From NCBI RefSeq assembly GCF_014472415.1, contig NZ_JACSZV010000044.1, forward strand, positions 1-55,353: a DNA stretch of 55,353 nucleotides, given 5' to 3'. The notes below the pieces were generated by a model that was given only the letters and a program-made list of their open reading frames with translations, did no database searches and was not told the DNA's origin. Source of the stretch: Pseudomonas sp. N40(2020) (GTDB lineage Bacteria > Pseudomonadota > Gammaproteobacteria > Pseudomonadales > Pseudomonadaceae). The first letter of the stretch is position 1. Every line of letters begins with the position of its first letter. This document shows, in pieces, positions 16,365-25,100 of this stretch. The translations under genes and the position numbers were made by a program.

Positions 16365-17807
16365 TCAGGCAACCCGATATCCAGGCCGGACAATCTTCAT
16401 GCTCAGTGCACAGGTCAGAACGAATGGCACCACCATGGCGATGACCATCCCGAACACAAACATCGGGATGAACTGCGGGATGATCGAGATGAAACCGGGC
16501 AGGCCACCGACGCCGATGGCCGAGGCCTGAACCTTGTTCAGTGACAGGAAGATGCAGCCCAGCGCCGAACCGGTCAGCGCCGCATAGAACGGAAACTTGT
16601 AGCGCAGATTGACGCCGAACATGGCCGGCTCAGTGATGCCGAAATACGCGGAAATGGCCGAGGTCGAAGCCATGCTTTTGTCCCGCGCATTGCGCGTCAT
16701 ATAGAACACCGCTAACGCAGCACTGCCCTGCGCGAGGTTGGACATGACGATCATCGGCCAGATAAAGGTGCCGCCCTGGGTCGAGATCAACTGCAGATCG
16801 ACCGCCAGGAACATGTGGTGCATGCCGGTGATGACCAGTGGCGCATACAGCAAGCCGAAAATCGCCCCGCCGACCATCGGCGCCAGATCAAACAACATGA
16901 CCACACCTTCGGTGATGTAGATGCCGATGTGGCGGGTTACCGGGCCGATCACCGCCAGCGCCAGCACACCGGTAACCACGATGGTGGTGATCGGCACCAC
17001 CAGCAGTTGCACCGCGTTCGGCACCCGTGCCCGCAGCCATTTTTCAATGACGCTCATGACGTACGCCGCCAGCAGAATCGGCAGAATCTGACCTTGGTAA
17101 CCGACCTTCTCGATCTGGAACAGCCCGAGGATATCGAAGTACGGCATCTGCTGGCCGTCCAGCCCGGCCACGGCCTTGCCGTAGTTCCAGGCATTGAGAA
17201 GATCCGGGTGAACCAGCATCAGGCCGAGCACGATGCCGAGGATTTCACTGCCACCAAAGCGCTTGGCCGCCGACCAGCCCACCAGCGCCGGCAGAAACAC
17301 GAACGAGGTATTGGCCATAAGGTTGATCAGGCTCCAGAGCCCGTCGAGTTTCGGGTAGGCATCCAGCAGGGTCTGCCCCTCGATGAACATGCCCTTCGCG
17401 CCGATCAGGTTGTTGATACCCATCAGCAGGCCGGCAATGATCAGCGCGGGAAGGATCGGCATGAACACATCGGAAAACACTCGCACCAGACGCTGCATGG
17501 CGTTGATCTTCTCGGCGCTTTTCTGTTTGACGTCGGCGATGGTCGATGCGGCGAGACCGGTCTGGCGGCGCAATTCGGCGTAGACCTTTTCTACTTCGCC
17601 CGGACCGATCACCACTTGATACAGGCCACCCGTGAAGAACGAGCCTTTGACCAGATCGATCTGGTTGAGCGTGGCGCTGTCGACCAGACCGGGATTCTTC
17701 AGGGCCAGTCGCAACCGCGTGACGCAATGCGCGGCCTGCTCGAGGTTGTCGCTGCCGCCAAGGCTTTGCAGCAGTTCCCTGGCGATGTTCGGATAGTCGT
17801 GGCTCAT
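16365..17807 (-). CDS. treP: PTS trehalose-specific EIIBC permease
   Basis: A 480-residue inner-membrane permease that imports trehalose and phosphorylates it at position 6. The N-terminal EIIB (1-85) has phospho-Cys28 in AAHCVTRLR, and the EIIC membrane domain has about ten hydrophobic segments (for example LPALIIAGLLMG and GITEPAMFGVNL). There is no EIIA domain, so phosphate must come from the fused EIIA-HPr-EI at 10762-13299. Start ATG 17807 is chosen because it opens the EIIB domain; an extended frame to 17846 runs into the promoter leader. It is the first gene of the minus-strand cluster, under two TreR-type operators. Confidence 0.9.
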   Translation of the reverse strand: MSHDYPNIARELLQSLGGSDNLEQAAHCVTRLRLALKNPGLVDSATLNQIDLVKGSFFTGGLYQVVIGPGEVEKVYAELRRQTGLAASTIADVKQKSAEKINAMQRLVRVFSDVFMPILPALIIAGLLMGINNLIGAKGMFIEGQTLLDAYPKLDGLWSLINLMANTSFVFLPALVGWSAAKRFGGSEILGIVLGLMLVHPDLLNAWNYGKAVAGLDGQQMPYFDILGLFQIEKVGYQGQILPILLAAYVMSVIEKWLRARVPNAVQLLVVPITTIVVTGVLALAVIGPVTRHIGIYITEGVVMLFDLAPMVGGAIFGLLYAPLVITGMHHMFLAVDLQLISTQGGTFIWPMIVMSNLAQGSAALAVFYMTRNARDKSMASTSAISAYFGITEPAMFGVNLRYKFPFYAALTGSALGCIFLSLNKVQASAIGVGGLPGFISIIPQFIPMFVFGMVIAMVVPFVLTCALSMKIVRPGYRVA

Positions 17808-17826
17808 GCTAGTTCTTCCGCTGTGG

Positions 17827-17838
17827 ATTATTGTTATT
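17827..17838 (-). promoter_or_regulatory. Hfq/Crc-type CA motif in the treP leader
   Basis: The minus strand reads AATAACAATAAT about 20 bases before the treP ATG. It contains overlapping AAYAAYAA motifs, the target of Hfq/Crc translational repression in Pseudomonas. This is a motif match only. Confidence 0.5.
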
Positions 17839-17856
17839 GGCAGCACGCCGAAGCGA

Positions 17857-17885
17857 AAAGTACTCGTCTGTACGAGTTAATGCAA
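17857..17885 (-). promoter_or_regulatory. treP promoter
   Basis: On the minus strand, TTGCAT (17885-17880) and TACTTT (17862-17857) are spaced by exactly 17 bases. The proximal operator palindrome fills the spacer, so a bound repressor would block RNA polymerase. Confidence 0.6.
17862..17877. promoter_or_regulatory. Candidate TreR operator O1
   Basis: Palindrome ACTCGT-CTGT-ACGAGT. It lies in the spacer of the treP promoter, the typical position for a GntR-type repressor of a divergent sugar operon. Confidence 0.7.
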
Positions 17886-17887
17886 CA

Positions 17888-17903
17888 ACTCGTACAGACG
17901 AGT
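17888..17903. promoter_or_regulatory. Candidate TreR operator O2
   Basis: Palindrome ACTCGT-ACAG-ACGAGT, with half-sites identical to O1. It is centred 26 bases from O1, so the two face nearly the same side of the helix. Together O1 and O2 form a perfect 17-base inverted repeat. O2 is upstream of the treP -35 and near a T-rich stretch that may belong to a treR promoter. Confidence 0.7.
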
Positions 17904-18043
17904 TTTTTTTTGTATGTTTTTGCCGGACCAGCGGGGAAATTTCCTACCGTGCCCTTAGTCGATTTCCAATCCCTACATGGACAAAGCCCTACCCTGCCCT
18001 TAAGGTTCGAAGCTTTGAGCACAGCCGGCATCGAGCCCCATCC

Positions 18044-18748
18044 ATGAGTAAATACAACCAGATCTATAGCGATCTGCTGGCCAGCATCACGACCGAACGC
18101 CTGGAACGCGGCGCCCGCCTGCCGTCGGAAACCGAATTGATGGACAGCTATCAGGCCAGCCGCGGCACCGTACGCAAGGCCATCGAACTGCTTCAGGAGC
18201 GCGGTTTCGCCCAGAAAGTCCATGGCAAAGGCACGTTCGTCCTGTCGACCAATCCGATCGAGTTTCAACTCGGTGGCATCGTCAGTTTTCAGGAAACCTA
18301 TCCGCGACTGGGCAACGACGTCAGCACTGAAGTTGTCGAGTTGTCGCAGATTCCGCTCGAAGGCCCCCTTCTCGAGCACATAAAGGCCGAGCCCGGCTGC
18401 CTGATAACCCGGGTCAAACGCGTGCGGCGGATCGACGGCAAACGGGTCATCCTCGACATCAACCACTTTGTCAGCGAAGTCATTCCCGGCCTGTCCCTCG
18501 ATATCGCCGAGCAATCGATCTACGCCTATATCGAACAGACCCTGCAGCTGCAGATCGCCTACGCCCAACGCACCATCGAAGCGGTGCCGCGCAGCAAGGA
18601 TGACCAATTGCACTTGGATCTCGACGGCCAAAGTCATGTGATCGTGGTCAGCAACCAGACATTCCTGCAGGACGGACGGCAGTTCGAGTACACCGAATCC
18701 CGGCACACCCTGGACAAGTTCTACTTCTCTGACGTGGCTCGCCGCTGA
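18044..18748 (+). CDS. treR: Trehalose operon repressor, GntR/UTRA family
   Basis: A 234-residue regulator. The N-terminal winged helix-turn-helix (about 1-70: RLPSETELMDSYQASRGTVR and a wing HGKGTFV) is of the GntR type. The UTRA/HutC effector domain (about 85-230) would bind trehalose-6-phosphate or trehalose. It is divergent from the trehalose PTS cluster, with two identical ACTCGT-N4-ACGAGT palindromes between the genes. The start is ATG 18044; longer in-frame extensions upstream lack protein-like sequence. TreR should repress treP and the genes after it and may repress itself. Confidence 0.9.
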   Translation: MSKYNQIYSDLLASITTERLERGARLPSETELMDSYQASRGTVRKAIELLQERGFAQKVHGKGTFVLSTNPIEFQLGGIVSFQETYPRLGNDVSTEVVELSQIPLEGPLLEHIKAEPGCLITRVKRVRRIDGKRVILDINHFVSEVIPGLSLDIAEQSIYAYIEQTLQLQIAYAQRTIEAVPRSKDDQLHLDLDGQSHVIVVSNQTFLQDGRQFEYTESRHTLDKFYFSDVARR

Positions 18749-18789
18749 CCGCAGCACGTTTGCCTCAGTAATGTGCGGTATCCATGTAG

Positions 18790-18849
18790 TGCACTCCCCT
18801 TGAGCGAATCGGCCATGCTCGGCCTTCGTTTCTCATGGATGGAGAAAGC
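18790..18849 (+). promoter_or_regulatory. Leader conserved with toxin gene 2
   Basis: The sequence is shared with 22068-22131 (GTAGTGCA, CCCC, TGAGC, CATGCTCGNNCTTCGTTT, GGATGGAGAA). ATGCTC is flanked on both sides by GGCC here and by GATC in the other leader, so both copies can pair. ATGCTC opens a 12-codon frame (18815-18853) whose TGA overlaps the main ATG; in the other copy the same ATG is in frame with the toxin. GGAG at 18841-18844 is the likely ribosome site. Confidence 0.5.
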
Positions 18850-21800
18850 ATGAAATCGCCCGAACAGCGTCCTCTGCCGAATGCAGCAGATAAAGAGTCC
18901 CTCAAAGCCATCGCTGCGACTGTCGTACAAATGTGCCCCAGCCTTCACGACGAGGCACATCAAGTCGCCCGCGAGTGGCTGGCGCGTAAAAATCTCACGG
19001 GGACCGATCCGGATCGGATTTATTTCCATCGATTCAAAACTGCACAAAGCAGTACCCGCTCGTTTACCGGCTGGGAGCACATCCGCGAAAAGCCCTACGA
19101 ATCGATGACTCTCACGCAACTGGTGATTCATCGCTTTCGTGCCACCGACCAAGACAACGCCGACCTCCTGGACCTCTACGCCGGTTTCTACACGGACGGC
19201 CCCGAGACCGAAGATTTCGATCACAACAATGAATTTCGCCTGCACGGAAACGAGGTGCTCAACGCCTTCTGGGATATCGATTTCAGCACGCGCTACACCG
19301 ACAAGCTGACGGCTTTCTGGAACGCACACGCCGATGATTTTCGCACGTTGGCGAAGAGCAATTTCCTCAGCCGGGCGGTGCAGGCACTCGATCTCAAGCA
19401 ACTGACTGGCAGCGATTTCCAGTGGATCGTCGGAGCGGTCATTGGGTCAGTCACCTGGCCGGTGACCCTGGCGATGCTGCAATCCAGCCACGCAGTGAGC
19501 AGTGAGGTGCGCGCTTTCGATATCGATGGTCATGTGGCCACCGACCTTCTTCGCTTTGTCGATCCGATGGGCCGACAGATCGTCTATCTGCCGGGTGAAG
19601 CCACGGCCTTCGTCGTGAAGCAAACCCCGGCGGACGAGCACTGGTGGGTGCTTGAGCAGATGAATAACGACACTCGCCGACAGGGCTTCCTCAGTCACTT
19701 TCCACTGGCTGAACGTCAGCAAATGAACGAGAACATCACCGATCTGATGAACCGGCTGGTGAGCACCTGGGGCCATGCCGATCATCATCTGATCAATCGA
19801 CACAACCTCGCGATCAGTGGTGATGCGTTCAGTGCGTTACGCGATGCGACACGCAGCGCGATGTTTGCCGAAGCCAGCCTGGCTCTGACGTCCAATGGCG
19901 ATCTGCGCAAAAAACTGTGGATCGGGTATCTGAGCGCCGGCCTCAAGGTGTTTGGCCCGATGGCCGCTGCAGGGTGGCCGATCGCGCTGCCAGTGATTGG
20001 CGCCAGTATTGCTAGCACTGGGCTGAACATCGATCAGGTGATCAACGGCAAAACCACCAGCGAACGCAAGGCCGGGGTGCTTGGCGCCGTACTCAGCGGC
20101 ATTGACGCGTTGTTCAACATCCCTTTTCTCAAAGGCACCGGCTCGGCTTTGGAGGTTGGCGCTCAGGTGGAAGCGGCCGAGGCGGCAGAAATGGCCGACC
20201 TCAACGAGTCGGCCTCGGCATTGGAGCCACCGGCTCCGCTCATTGATGAGCCGCAGAGCAGCATTGCCGATGAGCCGCCAGTTACCGCCCCGACCATTGA
20301 GCCACCGTGGTTGCCCCCGACTGATAGCGCTGCACCGCCGCCCATTCCTGACAAATACATGTGCAACGAATTACTCGACGGCCTGGACGTGCAAAGTGAT
20401 CCAGGACAGTTTCAGGGTATCTTTCGACTTGATACCGATCCGCCTTTCGCCATCCTGATGAATGACAATCCGTACTACGTGCGTTATTTCGGTGAACCAG
20501 GCGACGGCGGTTATTGGGCTATCGTCGATCCAGAGCGTCCCAATCAGTTTGTTCATTCATTGCCGGTGCGGCTGAATGCCGAAGGTGCCTGGGAGCGGAT
20601 GAAGTCTCTGCGCCTCAGAGGCGGCGGCCAATGCATGGGCAAACCGTGCGCCCCCGATATCGCGCTCGACACCGTTGAACCGATAGCGTCCGAGGCGTCA
20701 GTTCAACCAGAGGTGGATTCATCCACTGAGATATCACGCCCCCTGCGCATCGTGAACTCTGCCTACGATATCGAACCGACGGTACGCCGCTCGATAAAAG
20801 GCTGGGCACTGAACCTGAACGAAACCCACGCTCAACTGATACCCAACGCCGACGGCAGTTTCAGCATGGGTGACCCCTTTGAACGGTACGCGCTCAGCAA
20901 GCGCAAACTGCTGCAGGCGGGTGCGCGAAAATTTTTCAGCAATCTGCCATGGATCACCCAGCCTCCCCGCCCGCCAGTGCCTGTAATCAGCGCGCAGATG
21001 TCGATTTCCGATCTTGTGGATCGCATCTTTGAATCCGCATCCGGGTTGGTGGTGGGTGAAACCCTGGACCGCATTGCCAGCATGCGCTTCATGATTGAAA
21101 ACATGCCGGCGCTGGCAAGGCACGCAAAAACCCTTTACTTGCGGGGTGTGCTCAGTGACTTCGCTCAGGTGGACCTGAACCGCTACTTCACCACCGGCAC
21201 GATGTCAGCTGACCTGCAGACCTACCTGACCAGCCTGGGCACCGATCCGGCGGGGCGATTCAATGCGCTGGAGCTGGTCAAGGCGGCCAAGGCGAATGGC
21301 GTTCGCATCCAGGGCATCGACTGCGCAGCAAGCTACAAGATGAAGACCCCTCTCTCGCCCTATGACGAGCAAATGATCGGCACCTACCTGGCGAGCGACA
21401 TCATGACGGGCGACACCTACCTCAACAGCCCGAAAAAGTGGATCGTGCTGATCGGTGCACAAAACACCAACACGCTCAGAGGCCTTGCCGGTATCAGCGA
21501 AATAAAGGGCGGCATCGGTGTGCGGATCGAGGAAGTTGGAGTGGGAACGATCATGGATATCGACGTTGATCCGGGTATCGAAGTGCGTCGAGGTTCGTTT
21601 CCAAACGGTGCTGCCGCACAGGGCAATCATGATGTTCTTCGTGCTGATTTGCGCGTGCGAATGCCAGCCGAACCAATGAACTGGACGGAGGATGCGTTAG
21701 AGAACTTATTGCACAGACGTGGCATGTTCATCATCAACAAAATCGCAGACACCTACACCGTGGTGCACCGCAGCAAGCAGGGCATACTCGTGCGAACGCG

Positions 21801-21945
21801 CCTGGTTCTACTGGCGGACGGAGGCGTTTCTTTGCACCGCCCGTCATGGCCACAAGTGAACGATATCCGGTTCGCCAGCATCGAGGCCATGTCTAATCGA
21901 TTGATCGAAATGGGCCTGACCTTACAAAGCCGCCTCCCGGATTAA
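18850..21945 (+). CDS. Dermonecrotic/membrane-targeted effector toxin-like protein, paralogue 1
   Basis: A 1,031-residue protein without a signal peptide. Approximate layout: DUF6543/dermonecrotic-toxin N-terminal region (1-340); a hydrophobic helical hairpin (about 355-430, LPVIGASIASTGLNI) that could insert in membranes; a Pro-rich linker (about 455-500); a beta-rich domain (about 505-600, ending RLRGGGQC); a helical segment; then a C-terminal domain (about 715-930) like the Tiki/ChaN-type domain of Pasteurella multocida toxin relatives. The usual GExH is GETL at 736-739, LYxEH is LYLRG, and the second GxxH is GAQN at 869-872, so the expected metal or catalytic residues are missing. Start ATG 18850 is preferred over 18835 by its GGAG spacing and by alignment to paralogue 2. 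No secretion or immunity gene is adjacent. Family and domain names are from memory. Confidence 0.75.
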   Translation: MKSPEQRPLPNAADKESLKAIAATVVQMCPSLHDEAHQVAREWLARKNLTGTDPDRIYFHRFKTAQSSTRSFTGWEHIREKPYESMTLTQLVIHRFRATDQDNADLLDLYAGFYTDGPETEDFDHNNEFRLHGNEVLNAFWDIDFSTRYTDKLTAFWNAHADDFRTLAKSNFLSRAVQALDLKQLTGSDFQWIVGAVIGSVTWPVTLAMLQSSHAVSSEVRAFDIDGHVATDLLRFVDPMGRQIVYLPGEATAFVVKQTPADEHWWVLEQMNNDTRRQGFLSHFPLAERQQMNENITDLMNRLVSTWGHADHHLINRHNLAISGDAFSALRDATRSAMFAEASLALTSNGDLRKKLWIGYLSAGLKVFGPMAAAGWPIALPVIGASIASTGLNIDQVINGKTTSERKAGVLGAVLSGIDALFNIPFLKGTGSALEVGAQVEAAEAAEMADLNESASALEPPAPLIDEPQSSIADEPPVTAPTIEPPWLPPTDSAAPPPIPDKYMCNELLDGLDVQSDPGQFQGIFRLDTDPPFAILMNDNPYYVRYFGEPGDGGYWAIVDPERPNQFVHSLPVRLNAEGAWERMKSLRLRGGGQCMGKPCAPDIALDTVEPIASEASVQPEVDSSTEISRPLRIVNSAYDIEPTVRRSIKGWALNLNETHAQLIPNADGSFSMGDPFERYALSKRKLLQAGARKFFSNLPWITQPPRPPVPVISAQMSISDLVDRIFESASGLVVGETLDRIASMRFMIENMPALARHAKTLYLRGVLSDFAQVDLNRYFTTGTMSADLQTYLTSLGTDPAGRFNALELVKAAKANGVRIQGIDCAASYKMKTPLSPYDEQMIGTYLASDIMTGDTYLNSPKKWIVLIGAQNTNTLRGLAGISEIKGGIGVRIEEVGVGTIMDIDVDPGIEVRRGSFPNGAAAQGNHDVLRADLRVRMPAEPMNWTEDALENLLHRRGMFIINKIADTYTVVHRSKQGILVRTRLVLLADGGVSLHRPSWPQVNDIRFASIEAMSNRLIEMGLTLQSRLPD

Positions 21946-21962
21946 CGGCCGAGCCAGAACGA

Positions 21963-21990
21963 AAAGCCCCTGTCGTGTGCCAGGGGTTTT
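21963..21990 (+). terminator. Terminator of toxin gene 1
   Basis: AAAAGCCCCTG and CAGGGGTTTT arms, with one bulged G, around an 8-base loop. It is homologous to the terminator at 25262-25290. Confidence 0.7.
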
Positions 21991-22032
21991 CAGTCACGCA
22001 ATACGCACATCGAAGTGCAGCGGGATCATTCC
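21990..22032. repeat. Duplicated remnant of the guaA 3' end
   Basis: This segment matches 25290-25332 position for position at an offset of exactly 3,300 bases. It contains an exact 18-base copy of GTGCAGCGGGATCATTCC. At 25326-25328 the TCA within this is the guaA stop codon read on the minus strand. Here no guaA coding sequence follows beyond about seven bases, so it is a leftover of duplication or insertion at the guaA end. Confidence 0.75.
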
Positions 22033-22067
22033 ACCCATCGGCCCTGCGATAAGCAATACATATGTAA

Positions 22068-22131
22068 TGCATCCCCCCTGAGCAGATCGATCATGCTCGA
22101 TCTTCGTTTTTCCCCAAGGATGGAGAAGTGC
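22068..22131 (+). promoter_or_regulatory. Leader conserved with toxin gene 1
   Basis: Counterpart of 18790-18849. AGATCGA (22084-22090) and TCGATCT (22097-22103) can form a 7-bp hairpin with loop TCATGC. The ATG at 22093 is in frame with the toxin through 13 codons, but GGAG at 22122-22125 and homology favour initiation at 22132. Confidence 0.45.
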
Positions 22132-25100
22132 ATGAACGCCCCCGAACGCCGCCTGTTGCCGAACGCAGCAGACAAGGCCAGCCTCAAGGCAATCGCAACA
22201 ACACTCGTACAAGCTTGTCCCAGCCTGTTGGATGCGGCCCGCCAGGTCGCACTACAACTGCTTATCGATAAAGGACTTTCGGGCATCGATCCGGACCTTA
22301 TCTATTTCCACAGATTCAGGGCAGCGCAGAGCAGCAATCTGACCTTTACCGGTTGGGAACACCTGCTGGAAAAGCCATATGAATCGTTGACCCTCACACA
22401 ACTGGTGATCCATCGCTTTCGCGCCACCGACCAGGACAATGCCGATCTGCTGGGCCTGTACTGCGGCTTCTACTCGGACGGGCCGCAAGCTGAAAACTTC
22501 AATCAGAATAATGAAGTGAGGCTGCTGGGTAGCGATGTTCTGAATGCATTCTGGAACATCGATTTCAGCACGCGCTACACCCATCAGCTGACCACTTTCT
22601 GGCAGTCCTCGTGGAACGATTTCCGGACGCTGGCCAAGTGCAACTTCCTCAGCCTGGCGGTACAGGCGCTGCAAAAAGGTCAACTTGACGGCACTGATTT
22701 TCAGCGCGTAATCGACTCGGTGGCAGGGCCCATTACCTGGCCCGTCACCCTTCAAATGCTACAAGCCACGCACCCGGTGAGTGGTGATGTGCGCGTGTTG
22801 GATCTCGATGGTCATGTCGCCACCCAAGTGCTGCGTCTGGTTGAGGACAATGGCCGGCAAACCCTCTACCTACCCGGCGAAGCTCAACCCTTTCGGTTGA
22901 TGGAAGATGAAGCGGATCTGCACTGGTGGATGCTTGAACAGATGAACACCGAGGATAAGCGCAAGGTTTTCATGAACCGCTTTTCGCTGACTGACCGCAA
23001 TCAGATGAGCGAAAAACTGAATGATCTGATGACCCGTCTGGTGAGCAGTTGGGGACACAGCGATCACCGGATGATCAACCACAGCAACGTCGCGATCAGC
23101 GGTGACGCATTCACCTGGTTAAGCGATTCGACTCGTAGCGCCATGTTGGCCGAGGCAAATCTGGCATTGACCTCCAACAGTGATCTGCGCAAAAAACTCT
23201 GGATAGGGTACTTGAGCGCGGGTCTGAAAGTATTCGGCCCAATGGCAACCGTAGGCTGGCCGCTGGCATTGCCGGTGATTGGCGCCGGCATCGCCAATAT
23301 GGGGCTGAACATCGATCTTGCAGTCAACGGCAGGACAGCTGCCGAGCGCAAGACCGGCACCCTTGGCGCGGTGCTTAATGGCATCGAAGTGGTGTTCAAC
23401 GTCCCGTTCCTGATCGGCACTGGCGCACAGCTGGAGGTGGGCCCGCAGGTTGAATTTGCCGAAGCTGAGGAAATGGCCGGGCTGATCGAGTTCACCTCGG
23501 CGAACGAGCCCTTCCTGCCACCGCGGGATCAGGCGTCGTTGCTGATCGCTGACGAAGAGGCTGACGAGATGGCAAACGAAATTCCCGTCGAGGTCACACC
23601 CTCCGCGCCCCTGCCGCAACGCCCGTCTGCGCCGAAGGTGCCTGTCCGGTATCAGTGCAACGAGTTGCTTGATCGCTATTACGCAGAAACCGAGCCAGGA
23701 AAGTTTCAAGGCATCTACCGCCTCGATAACGCCCACCCCTATGCGATCGATATCGATGGCAGCGCGTACTACGTGCGCTACTTCGACGCCTCCGAGAGCA
23801 GTGGCAACTGGGCCATCATCGATCCTCAACACCCCAACCAGTTCGCTTATTCGTTGCCGGTTCGCTTCAATGCTGCCGGCAAGTGGGAGCGCATGCCTGC
23901 GCTGCGTCTCAGAGGGGGCGGTCAGTGCATTGGCAAGGGATGCACGCCGAAGACTCAAGGGACCTCGTTTACCTCTACATCAACGTCATCGCCGGATCTG
24001 CCACTGGTCGAACCGGTGCCACCGGCTGCCCGCCCACTGCGCCTGGTTACCACCCTCGCCGATACTGGAAGCCTGGACAAGGTCAGGCTGAGAAAGTGGG
24101 CGATGAACCTCCCTGATGATTCCGCTGATGTGGCGAGCACGGCCAGACATCCATCTTTCAATGATCAGGTTGCGCTGCATTTCAGCCAAAAACGCACACA
24201 ACTGCTGAACCAGGCCAAAGAGTATTACTCTGAGCTGGATTGGACCAATCTGCCTGCACGTCCGGCACTGCCCGCCGTCAGTCACTCGATGTCGACCGAT
24301 GAACTCATTGATCGCCTCTTTGAAAAAACGGTTGGCCTGGCAGTGGGAGAAACCCTTGATCGCATCACCAGCATGCGTTTCATGATCGAAAACATGCCTG
24401 CGCTTGCACGACACGCCACGACGCTCTACGTGGGTGAGTTGCTGAATGATTTTGCTCAGGTTGATCTGAACAGTTTCTACACCACAGGACAGATGTCCGA
24501 GGATCTGCGGATTTACCTGACCAGCCTCGGAACCGACCCGAACGAGGTGTACAACATCCTGGAACTGGTGAAGACCGCCCAGGCCAATGGCGTGCGCGTT
24601 CAAGGCCTTGGTTGCGCGGCGAGTAGCAAAATCAGGGTGCCGCTCACGTCGATTGAAGAGCAAATGATGCGCGCTCATCTGATGTCCCGGATCATGTGGG
24701 GCGACGCACTCCTCAATCGACCGGGCAAATGGATTGCCCTGATCGATGCACAGAACACCAATAATTTCAGAGGCCTGCCAGGAATCAGCGAACTGAAAGG
24801 CGGTATCGGCTTACGGATTGAAGAAGCCGCTGCCTTGGAAAACCCAGGCGTCAGCATCGACCCGGGACTCAAGGTAGCTCGCGGCCCTTTTGACAATGGT
24901 GCATCGACCCGCGACTCGTTCGACTACCTCTACGCTGACCTGCGCCTGCAAATCGACGCGCCCCCGGTGATATGGACTGAGGAAGCGCTGGATCGCCTGC
25001 TGCATCGCAATGGCGCTTACCTGTTTGAAAAGTCGCAAAACGGTTACACGCTCGTGCGTCGTAACAGCACAGGCAACATTGTTCGAATACCGGTGAATCG

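Noticed and set aside
22093..22131. Earlier start for toxin 2 at ATG 22093
   Set aside because: The ribosome site GGAG and the alignment with paralogue 1, where the same upstream ATG is out of frame, favour 22132.
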